From the NCBI GenBank assembly GCA_015179025.1, contig WHUX01000198.1:31471-95470 (forward strand): a stretch of 64,000 nt of DNA, read 5' to 3'. The stretch is from Terfezia claveryi. Its lineage: Eukaryota; Ascomycota; Pezizomycetes; Pezizales; Pezizaceae. The notes under the pieces were generated by a model that had not been told where the DNA came from, did not search any database, and saw only the letters and a program-made list of their open reading frames with translations. The translations under genes and the position numbers were made by a program. Every line of letters starts with the position of its first letter. Positions within the stretch are counted from its first letter, which is position 1. This document shows, one piece after another, positions 56,253 through 64,000 of this stretch.

Positions 56253-56835
56253 TCTCGCACAATGCTCAACCACCTATTCAATAACCTTCGGCGTGCTGGA
56301 GTCCGCTCGCAAAGACGAGTGAATACCTCGGTAAGTGCAATACAAAAAAGAGATGACTTAGAGGTGACTTCTTAACATATATATGTAGGCTTAGAATACT
56401 CAGGCATATAACCACTGGCTCTCTGATAGGGCGGAAATGCTTCAGGCTTTATGGTAGTATACGGTTTCACTAGTGTAAGTAATGCCTTAGGTTTGTATAT
56501 ACACTCTACAATTACTAATTGATACTTCATAGTTGGCCTTATTGTGGCAAATCAGTCAGGAGTTAACGCCAGACTAAGGAGTTAAGCAAGAGAATAGATA
56601 CCAATATGGCATCAATGAATACCAATATCACGGTGGCAATGGCTATTATACTTGTTTTTTCCCTTCCTACAGTCGCAATCAACAGCACACTCATTTTACT
56701 ACGACACCTGCATTTTATGCATTTCGAAACTCCTTATTTAATTCTCACTATAATCTAAGACTAGCTAAATACACAAGTATCGCGGAACGCGGAACCCCAA
56801 AAGACAAGCAGATCGTGCGCGTCGAATAAGCCTTG
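56253..56835 (+). pseudogene. Spliced gene relic of unknown function
   Basis: ATG 56262 area (MLNHLFNNLRRAGVRSQRRV) leads to a donor at 56331 and acceptor at 56388 (GTAAGT..CTTAAC..TAG). Exon 2 contains NTQAYNHWLSDRAEMLQAL with two TAG codons. A second intron (about 56475-56532) follows. A third segment reads LWQISQELTPD and NEYQYHGGNGYYTCFFPSYS, ending VE-stop near 56835. The introns have consistent 58-nt lengths. Phase at the second junction is uncertain. No family is recognised. Confidence 0.35.
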
Positions 56836-57117
56836 TAGTGACCGTCCAAATAAGCCCTGTATTCCTGTCCAAGTGAGCCTAGAATCGAGCGAGCAAATCA
56901 GCGAGCATATGAGCGAGAGAATTGAGCGAGAAAATCAGTGAGGAAATGGTGTGGTAGGGAGAATACTAAGATAGGACTAGCTTAATGACAAAAAGGTAGA
57001 CTGGAAGATACCAGAAAAGGTATGAGCCACAAAAGGACAATCTCAAAAAGGCATGATACCGAAAGATGAAGTCAAAAATTCTGTATACTACTAATTGCGT
57101 GCTGCGGTGGGAGACTT

Positions 57118-57545
57118 TCCCGCGTGATCACCCACTGCAGTACTAGCCCGGCGATCTAAAGCTTCGATATGGCAGAGCGAACGGGATGCCTCATTTTCTT
57201 CAGTCTATGGTCGTAGATGTCAAATGATGATGCACTCTCAAATTAGCTTAGTTGGTTTTGTATCAGGCTTAATATCGAAAACCGCATAACAAACCGAGTA
57301 ATCAGCATCCCGATGATGTATATACTGTAGCTAAGTGCTATGAGAAAATAAAAAAATCTACAACACCAGGGATTCCCGCATGGACCCACTGCAGTACTAG
57401 CCTGGCGATCTGAAGCTTGGATATGGCAGAGCGGACGGGATGCCTCGTTTTCTTCAGTCTATGGTCGTAGATGTCCACTAATGATGCACTCTCGATTTTA
57501 TGTCACCTGTTCACTGTCAAATTAGCTTACTTGGTTTTGTATTAG
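57118..57545 (+). repeat. ~150-bp direct repeat pair
   Basis: 57118-57270 and 57372-57545 share CACTGCAGTACTAGCC, CGGCGATCTAAAGCTT, GGCAGAGCGAACGGGATGCC, TCTTCAGTCTATGGTCGTAG and a CAAATTAGCTTAGTTGG end. Separated by about 100 bp. No coding capacity. 56840-57117 has AGCGAG short repeats only. Confidence 0.75.
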
Positions 57546-57579
57546 ACCGAGTGATCCGATGATACTGACTGTGAAAACA

Positions 57580-57905
57580 ATGGCCTCTTCTTCCAAATCT
57601 TCGGTTGTCCAACAACATCAGGCATGGTCGGAGCTTGACCGGTTACACCTCAGGGTAGCGCCGGCGCATATTGAAGGATTACTCCCCTTTTCTCTTCAAG
57701 CTGAACCTATAGCCAATATCAGGGACCTACAAGATGTTCTACAGCGTGAGAGAAAAGTATTGAGACTCTAGAAATACAATGCAGGCGTCTGCATGTTCAG
57801 CGCAGGATCACTGACTTTCTGGTGCCTCCTCTCCTTGACATTCCCGCCTCCACACCTACTACTCTCGTTTGGATATTTCTTGTTTATAATCTCTGCTTGG
57901 ATTGA
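57580..57905 (+). pseudogene. Small ~107-residue hypothetical, one frameshift
   Basis: ATG 57580 (MASSSKSSVVQQHQAWSELD) stays open to a TAG at 57769. A one-base shift near 57760 restores a clean frame (IQCRRLHVQRRITDFLVPPL ... LVWIFLVYNLC) ending TGA 57903. Predicted helical, with coiled-coil-like spacing near DLQDVLQRERK. The two halves fit one protein in composition, so a single indel is the simplest view. No family is recognised. Confidence 0.4.
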
Positions 57906-57954
57906 TAAGCCTATTCCACAACATTTCCTAGCGCTAGTTAACTTCATTTTATAG

Positions 57955-58045
57955 TTACCTATTTTCTCTTGCTATAAGCATATATTGGTTACAAGCATAC
58001 TTCTCCGGTCCGAACGATATGCTTGTATCGAGAGTCCTCTGTAGA
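57955..58045. mobile_element. Pogo/Fot1-type terminal repeat, solo (copy 2)
   Basis: TTGCTATAAGCATATATTGG to GATATGCTTGTATCGAGAGT, same orientation as 56155-56245. Could be two truncated ends of one family. Confidence 0.4.
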
Positions 58046-58699
58046 TAGTTCTCCATGCTCCGACTTACTCTTCCACCAACAATACAAGCATGCCAGGCAT
58101 CTCGAAATCTATCAAGTAAATCGTGTTATCAAATTATGTAGAGTGTAACCTACCTGGTAATGTTGGATATAAATATATATATTTTTTTAAACAGTCTGTA
58201 CGTCTATGGAGCCTTAGGCGATGAGACGGCCCGTTCCCGCATCTTTAGAATACTTGGTTATTTCCTCCACTCGCCAACGAATGCAATCGCATTCACCAGG
58301 ATGGTTCCCGACTACACCATCCACTCCCCCAATGTTGGATAAATCCTTGTACTTCTCTTTTTGACATTCCCCAAAATCATGAATACAGGGTTGCATAGAA
58401 ACAACCTCATTAGACTTGACCAATCTACCTAACAGTTGGTGAAACAGATCCTGCATGTCCTCAACACCCTTGGTCCTTGGCCTTAACCGGCTGGTTGAGA
58501 ACATTAAGGAGAATGGGCAATTTTCCGGTCAAATCTTCGATTTCCAATCGATATTCATGGCTCAGTCTTGTCTCCATACCAGTATTCCTCCACCAGTAGC
58601 GCATTTCCGCCTATATTGCAAAAGTGACGTACTCAGGAAATCAATTCACCTTAAATATTACTCAAACATCAAACCAAGAAATGGAAGGGACTAACTTCT
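58046..58699. other. Mixed decayed sequence
   Basis: Open frames on both strands (58214-58504 minus, 58455-58694 plus) lack motifs. The minus frame could be the C-terminal continuation of the NTPase relic, but I cannot show it. Confidence 0.3.
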
Positions 58700-59600
58700 G
58701 TAAGACCGCCATACATATGCAGCCTACGCTCTTCTGTTTGTCTATGCTGATCGGCAATGCCATGCGCCAGGGCACTAGCCAATTTTAAATGACGAGCTGT
58801 AATCTGTCTAACAAATTTCGTGCATCCCACTTGGCTGCCAGTGTGATTCGGTCAACTGCCCCTCTTCTGGGTCCAGGCGTTGGCCTGCTAAATAATAAAT
58901 CGAAGTCTATGGTCTGAACGCAAAACGTAGTCAACTCTTCGATTGTTTGACACTCTTCCAAGTATTCCCCTCACTCACTCCTAATGTGCAAGAATCAATG
59001 AAAACTGTAGATACCGAAATAGGTCAAGAATCAGGGCACGGCAATCTGGTATATATACCACTCGGTGGCCCTTCTTCATTAACAGACATGTTAAAGCTGC
59101 TAGTATGTGGGATTTCCCGGATCCCTGTGTCCCATGCAAATAGTCCATGCGGTTGCCGCGGTATGTGAGGGATTTTGCGGAGTTGTAGATTTCGCGGAAT
59201 TGGTGACGCCCGTAGAACGTGAACCGGTCCTGAGCATCAAGGGAGAACCTATCATTGGGAATTTCTGTAATGAATGGAAATGGCAAGTTCTGAACGAGAT
59301 TCGGGTCACAAAATCATCTAGCCGAAGGGATGCAGAACTTAGGCCTTGGAAAACACCTACAAACCACATATGTGCATCAGTCGTGGTATTCCGTAATCGT
59401 TCCGGGTAGTTCACCAGCTTGCTGGATTGCCTGATTCAAGAACAAATTGTGGTTGGGGGAATGCATACCATGAACCGGGACAGAGGAAACAGAGAAGAAG
59501 CTGGTTGTCTTCGAGATCCGGAAAGGGGATGTGTATGTCTAGAGGATGGAAGAATTGGAAGTCGCAAAGATGGAATTGGTTCTCTGGAGCGTGCAATTAT
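58700..59600 (-). pseudogene. Crinkler-type P-loop NTPase relic
   Basis: Frame 59286-58981 reads PNDRFSLDAQDRFTFYGRHQ, FREIYNSAKSL and LHGTQGSGKSHILAALTCLL, a Walker A loop (G-T-Q-G-S-G-K-S). KKGHRVVYIPDCRALILDLF follows. After a stop, a frameshifted FII-x-QANA with a following LDPEEG recalls the (F/Y)xxDQ(x)NALD sensor segment of these NTPases. Upstream frames to 59600 (LLLCFLCPGSWYAFPQPQF; LRLDDFVTRISFR) look like its N-terminal region. Such NTPases occur in Crinkler (CRN)/RHS-type proteins of fungi and oomycetes, where they are fused to nuclease or other effector domains. Here no effector domain can be read and several frameshifts are present. Confidence 0.5.
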
Positions 59601-59916
59601 AGCCCGACGATAGAGGCTATAAGAGTCATGAATGCGGGTTCGCGACCGAGAGCGTTTGCTATCGTGATGGGAGCTGCGAAAGCGATACCAAAGGCCAGGA
59701 GGGGTTTTCCGGTCGGCGAGGTGGTGACCTGTGCTCACGGCGCTGGAATCTGCTGTATTATCGGGTAGTGATTCTTTGGTCCGGGAGAGGTGATCACTCG
59801 GACTCGGCTGCGGCGAAGAGCTTGGAGTATGAAAGTCTATGTAGTTTGATTTAGAAGAACCTCAAGAGATGATACGATGGCCTTATGATACGAACCTGAA
59901 GAAGAGAAGGAAAGAG

Positions 59917-60256
59917 TGTCACGTAGGTCGCAGCGCCCCAAGCGCTTAGAGTTAATGACATACAACGAGCATTTACAGTTATGGAATAAGGGCACGCTAG
60001 CAGAGGTTAATCTGCAACGTTGCAGAGGCTAGGGATTCCTATAAAAGAGATCCCTAGATCCCCAAATCCCCAAATCCCACTACTTATCATTACTCTCCCT
60101 CTTCATGCAACATCTTGTATCTGGCCTACTATATACCATCTTAATTCGGAAATATGAATGCTGTCTTATTTACAAACGGGCGGTCGGAGGGGCCTTGAAT
60201 TTGCTGTCTTATTTACAAACGGGCGGTAGAAGGGACCTTGAATTTACTGTCTCACA
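59917..60256 (+). mobile_element. Probable solo LTR (340 bp)
   Basis: TGTCACGTAGGTCGCAGCGC to CTGTCTCACA with 4-bp AGAG on both sides (59913-59916 and 60257-60260). It contains a promoter-like CCTATAAAAGAGATCCC and a 46-bp direct duplication (CTGTCTTATTTACAAACGGG at 60161 and 60208). A gag relic of a similar orientation lies 600 bp downstream. The end at 60256 is an interpretation; another TTACA lies at 60303-60307. Confidence 0.45.
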
Positions 60257-60302
60257 AGAGAATTTCGGGAAAGACTGCGACAATTGCATAATTGATATCT
60301 AG

Positions 60303-60554
60303 TTACACCATCTCCTCCCCAAGCGTAATCTGAGCATATTGGACAGCCTCTTCTTCAATGATATAATCTCCCTGCTCATCATCACTTCCATCCGCCTCTT
60401 CCTCATCATCTAGAATCTCGGGGTCGGAGCCCTCATCTTCTCTGTCCGCTTGCCGGGTTTCTGCGGTTGCAAAACAGGGGTTGCTCCAGTTTTTTGGCTT
60501 GTTGTTTGCGCATTGGGTCCTGCACGAGGTGCCAGCGAATTGACGTTGGAACAA
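60303..60554 (-). CDS. Acidic hypothetical ORF, weak
   Basis: 83 codons ending TAA... at 60303, with a strongly acidic middle (DPEILDDEEEADGSDDEQGD) and tail (AQITLGEEMV). A basic, Gln/Lys-rich segment precedes it. It could be the C-terminal exon of a transposase or of an unrelated gene. No family is recognised. Confidence 0.25.
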   Translation of the reverse strand: MFQRQFAGTSCRTQCANNKPKNWSNPCFATAETRQADREDEGSDPEILDDEEEADGSDDEQGDYIIEEEAVQYAQITLGEEMV

Positions 60555-60889
60555 GTGAGGGGTAAGAAACCGGCTCCGTCAGTCAACGTCAAGATACGGC
60601 CAAGCTTAGGCTGTTAGTGCCCTGTCTTTACACTAATACTGTCCTGCCGAGTGATACTGTCTTACTTGCGAATTAATACGGTATCGTTCACAATTTAAAA
60701 GAAAAGTATATATCGTTCCTTCCATAGAGATGGGTCGTCCAACCAGACTAATATCGTTCACAGTTCATAGTCCCGCTCCCTGGGAGAACTCTAGTCAGGT
60801 TTGCACAATCCCCTCCCGTAACACCACCACGTTGCGTCATCCGATATTCCACCGATCACACCACAGCCATGTGCCAACCAGACTAGCCA

Positions 60890-61665
60890 TGTCCCTCGTC
60901 ATGCTTCCAACAGAGAGAACCCACAGCTTGCCTGCCAACAAGCAGTCAATGCATCCATGGATTATCACAGACGTCCTTGTAGACAACATACAAACCCCCC
61001 CCACCCTGCCAGCTCAACGACCAATGAGGGATTCATTGAAAACTGAAGTCATAGACCTCAGGGGTCAGGCAAGTCCAGACCCTCAAAGTGTAAGTCAACC
61101 AAGTCCCGCCAACCCTACCGACACTCCTCACAGAGGAGGGTCATGCAACCAGACTAACCGACACTTCAAGCGGACCAACAGCAGCGAATGCGAGACCTCA
61201 CAGAGGAACTAGCTGACATAACTGATGTCCCGGGCTAGTGCAAACCGGGCTCACCGATGGGCTCAGGCAATCATTATGGCTCTGGCCAGGGCAGCTCCCG
61301 CTGCACCCCAAGATAAGGTCCCTGATTCCAGGAAGTTGATGGAACTAGGATCAAGCTCCGCTCCTACAGCACACAGCTCAGGCTAAAAAGCTGCATCTAT
61401 CACTGACGAACAATGCTGGCTTTGGCTTGCCATTAAATATTTGCCTTGCGGGCAATACTCTAGAACAAGTACTAAACAGTTGTTATATGTACAGGATGAT
61501 TGGGTGGAACTAGCCACCCTGACAGAAGTTATTACAATCCTAGAGACAGCTTTCAGCAATCCTATTGAGGTTGCAGAAGTTGCCTTTAAGGTACATACGA
61601 TTTGTCACGACTCACCAAATATATGCTCGATCGCAGGGTCAATTAATAAGGCCTGCTAACAGAAG
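60890..61665 (+). pseudogene. Ty3/gypsy-type Gag relic
   Basis: Frames shift repeatedly but the order is that of a fungal Ty3-type Gag: RMRDLTEELADITDVPG (about 61190), DKVPDSRK then DGTRIKLRSYSTQLRLKSC (about 61310-61390, the P-x-x-F-DGTRSKL motif), ITDEQCWLWLAIKYLP, NTLEQVLNSCYMY, and DDWVELATLTEVITILETAF then AEVAFKVHTICHDS. At least three frame changes. No zinc knuckle or pol follows. Confidence 0.55.
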
Positions 61666-61769
61666 TAAGACACACGTGGGAAATCCTACGTGTATGATCA
61701 GGTTAACAGGCATGGAGGGATTCCTATTAAAGGATTCCCAAACCCCACTTTCCTGCAAACCCTGACAAC

Positions 61770-62075
61770 ACTACCTACCAGACCAGAGCCCATAGTCACG
61801 AACCTCCAAAATCAAGTCACGAACCTAGGTAATCAGAAAGGCAATCTCAATGATGAGGTACAAACGATCTTAACCGAAAATGTCGAAGCAGTCACCACCA
61901 TCACAGAACTACGAACCCAAGTCACCAATCGCCAAACTCAACGCCCAAGTCACTACCCTTCGCACCCAAGTTGATAATGCACAAGTTACGATTAATACCC
62001 TCTCGGGACTCCAAGCACCAGTGCCAGTGCCAATAGACCGACCAGAACGGGAGAAAATCCCAGGCGCAGAAGTTC
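61770..62075 (+). pseudogene. Second Gag N-terminal relic, cut by the hAT derivative
   Basis: A coiled-coil-like segment (VTNLQNQVTNLGNQKGNLND, TTITELRTQVTN) is followed in another frame by AKLNAQVTTLRTQVDNAQVT and PVPIDRPEREKIPGAEV, the region just before the capsid in fungal Ty3-type Gags. It ends abruptly at 62075 where the hAT derivative begins and does not resume after 62554. Confidence 0.5.
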
Positions 62076-62554
62076 TAGGCCTGGGCACGAGACGTCTCGA
62101 GACCTTTGGATATCGAGCACCCAGCACAATCATAATCATATTCGAACTCGCTAGCTAGCTACCTAATCATTATCGATCATCATCGCCTTCAATGTCAATA
62201 TCCCCTTCTATACCCTCCTCCACTAACCCTCGCTTAAAATCGTCTGGAGTATGAGCAGCAGCCGCACGGAAAATTGGCTCATCGTGTTGATTGTAGACGC
62301 AGTACAGGAATGTACAAATAATGAGCGGACAGAGAAGGAATCTCTACCTTTGAGTACTGAATAACACATAGGTATCTACAAGCGAAGGCTATCGTAGTGT
62401 ATCTCACACAGATATCTGCAGGTCACAGCCACTGAGGTCACAGCCACTGAAATATTTCACAAAAAGTCGAGAAAAAAACCGAACTGTCTCAAGACTTTTG
62501 CCAAAGTGTCCCGAGACGTCTCGTCTCATAAGTCTCGTCTCGTGCCCAGGCCTT
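62076..62554 (-). mobile_element. Internally deleted hAT derivative (479 bp)
   Basis: Ends TAGGCCTGGGCACGAGACG at 62076 and the inverted AAGGCCTGGGCACGAGACG at 62554, with the same GAGACGTCTC palindromes as the 22117-25604 hAT. On the minus strand it holds the start of the transposase (ACGATGAGCCAATTTTCC matches ATGAGCCAAATTTCC at 22360). This joins directly to the last ~30 codons and 3' end (GACATTGAAGGC, GGTAGCTAGCTA). About 2.1 kb of coding sequence is missing. No 8-bp duplication is seen: AGAAGTTC on one side, GATATGAC on the other. Confidence 0.85.
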
Positions 62555-62555
62555 G

Positions 62556-63360
62556 ATATGACGTGAGTCCTCAACCGGGTGGACACAGTCGCATGCCTTA
62601 GTGCCTGACTTTCCAATGAAGCCCTCTGGTCGGCCTTCTCATTGCCCCCTATGCCGATATGGCCCCTGACCCATGAATCCTCACATCCTTAAAGTCGGCG
62701 AATTCGGAGAGGGTTTCCTTAATATTCACCCAATCCGGGCCTCGAGGGTGAACCTTTGCTCAAATTGTGAACTGTCTGGATTGCGGCCTGCGAGTCCGAC
62801 AGGATTGAAATCATATCTGAGGAATCAGTACTGAGAGTGAGGCACATCGCCTGGAGTTCCCCATCCGCAATTGTCGCTGTGCCGCCAAGGAAGCTGCCAT
62901 AGGTGTCTTTGGTCCGCCTTTCTAATCCGTACTGTGGACTGCATTAGCCACCCCACTCTCAAAGCCGACTCTCCACCTTCATCCAATACTGACCCTATCT
63001 CCGCTGTCCAATAGCCCTTGTGCTTTGACTTCTTGGACCTCGAATCCATGATCTCCTAGATGGTCAAAGGGATAGTCCTGGGGTCATCCCTATTGCCAAA
63101 AGAGAGTTCCTGCGGGTCCAAAGAGGACCTATGGTAGAATGCTTCTGAAATAGGGATGTCTCGCTGGCAATCGGGCGAGGTGCCGTCGTGCCATCAGGAG
63201 TGTCCTCAAGCTGGAGCCTGTGCCGAGAAGGCCCTGATCTGTGGGTCGTCTGTCCGGAGAGCTCGTGCTGCCCACGCTTTCTGAATGTCATCCAGTTTGT
63301 CTTGCAGGGGGCTCAAATTGGCAATCCAGCCAAGCCTTTCATGGCTGCTCATAAGCTCCT
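62556..63360 (-). pseudogene. Tad1-like LINE 3' end with RNase H domain
   Basis: Minus-strand frames give AWAARALRTDDPQIRAF (about 63250) and EAFYHRSSLDP, then in shifted frames GTATIADGELQAMCLTLSTD and ISILSDSQAAIQTVHNLSKG (about 62880-62760), and ETLSEFADFKDVRIH. D-G-E-L-Q-A and S-D-S-Q-A-A-I are the second and third acidic motifs of the RNase H domain found in Tad1-type fungal LINEs. RNase H would remove template RNA during target-primed reverse transcription. At least three frameshifts; the reverse transcriptase proper is absent. Confidence 0.65.
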
Positions 63361-63364
63361 CTGA

Positions 63365-63640
63365 TTTTCCGTAAAAATAAACAAAAAACAAAAAATAAAA
63401 ATGGCAAGCGGCAACGCCAACCACGCTTAGCCTAATATATAGCACCAACGTACTCACGAACCAAAACAAAACACCAGGAGCACAAGGTCAGAAAACAATT
63501 ACCAATTCCTCTTTCTAAACAGCACATCTCAAAACAGTCGGACTGCGAACCTACTATTCGGAACGCATACACACAGTTGCCCTGGCTCGATCACTTTAGG
63601 CCTAGAGAAATCTATCCTCAACGACCACAGGTGCCTGATA
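63365..63640. promoter_or_regulatory. Intergenic region upstream of the membrane protein gene
   Basis: Contains an A-rich tract (63370-63395) and CCACGCTTAGCC; no clear TATA box. The 5' UTR of the gene at 63644 probably lies here. Regulatory content is not otherwise readable. Confidence 0.25.
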
Positions 63641-63643
63641 CAC

Positions 63644-63986
63644 ATGGATGCCGACCCTCCGCTAGCGATGTTTCTTGCCGTTGCCGCCATTCTTGTTATT
63701 GGCGTTGTACTCTTGTACGTGTTCACCAAGATCCCCACTGCCACGTCTGATGATCCTTTGTAAATTACGATATACTAATTTATGATTAAATCTTTATAGA
63801 GCGGTGGATTCCCAGTCCCCTCCTGGAGCCTGGGAACAATGGCACACAAATTTCTCGAACGTAAGCGACAGTGATGACATGCCACACGATGATGTGAGTG
63901 GGACGCGGACTGGCTGCGTGAGGAAACAATATTCTGGCTGGGCAGTGGAGAGAGGAACGAAGCAGACGGCATGGAAGAGGAAATAG
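63644..63986 (+). CDS. Two-exon, 100-residue single-pass membrane protein
   Basis: Exon 1 63644-63759, intron 63760-63799 (40 nt: GTAAAT donor, TACTAATTTA branch, TTTATAG acceptor), exon 2 63800-63986 ending TAG. The join keeps frame exactly (101 codons with stop). The protein starts MDADPPLA, then has one hydrophobic segment MFLAVAAILVIGVVLLYVF (about residues 9-27) followed by Thr-Lys, giving a probable N-out/C-in or tail-anchored-like topology. It then has an acidic/Ser patch (SNVSDSDDMPHDDVS) and a basic C-terminus (TKQTAWKRK). No stop or shift is found, unlike nearly everything else here. No family is recognised; alternatively it is the last exons of a gene starting upstream. Confidence 0.55.
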
Positions 63987-64000
63987 CTCAAACAGAGAAA

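Overview
The window reads as gene-poor, transposon-rich DNA from a filamentous fungus. Three things point there: chromodomain-bearing Ty3/gypsy elements with fungal-type gag, short spliceosomal introns of 40-60 nt with CTAAC/ACTAAT-like branch sites, and hAT, Harbinger-like, KDZ/Plavaka-like and Tad1-like remnants side by side. A truffle-like Pezizomycete or a basidiomycete would both fit; the sequence alone does not settle it. Most coding sequence is broken. In several relics nearly all in-frame stops can be explained by C-to-T or G-to-A transitions (CAR to TAR, CGA to TGA, TGG to TAG/TGA), as expected of methylated or RIP-like mutated repeats.

Layout. 1-3 kb: AT-rich repeats (Tc1-like fragment, 34-bp satellite, ~122-bp satellite). 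3.06-10.18 kb: full-length Ty3/gypsy chromovirus 1 with 1.05-kb LTRs and GGGGG target duplications. 10.2-12.1 kb: inverted copy of the 1.6-3 kb repeat complex. 12.5-13.8 kb: an unknown gene relic split by a solo LTR. 14.7-17.4 kb: minus-strand relic resembling a 2-oxoglutarate/Fe(II) dioxygenase. 17.5-19.3 kb: element with very long terminal inverted repeats. 19.8-37.25 kb: a satellite block (34-bp then 57-bp units) into which a hAT element (itself carrying a foldback element), Ty3/gypsy chromovirus 2 and a Harbinger-like element have inserted. Removing these leaves one array of about 6.2 kb.

37.3-50 kb: two Arg-rich hypothetical genes, a solo LTR, two KDZ/Plavaka transposase relics in opposite orientation, and two minus-strand relics of unknown or DUF6532-like type. 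50-54 kb: a foldback element, a second long-TIR element and a minus-strand conserved-looking fungal hypothetical gene with one frameshift. 55-62 kb: small spliced or frameshifted relics, a Crinkler-type P-loop NTPase relic, a probable solo LTR and Ty3-type gag fragments. 62-63.4 kb: an internally deleted hAT derivative with the same termini as the 22-kb hAT, then a Tad1-like LINE RNase H fragment. 63.64-63.99 kb: the one gene that looks intact, a two-exon 100-residue single-pass membrane protein.

The genes do not form a pathway. What ties the window together is a layered insertion history whose boundaries, target duplications and mutation pattern can be read directly.
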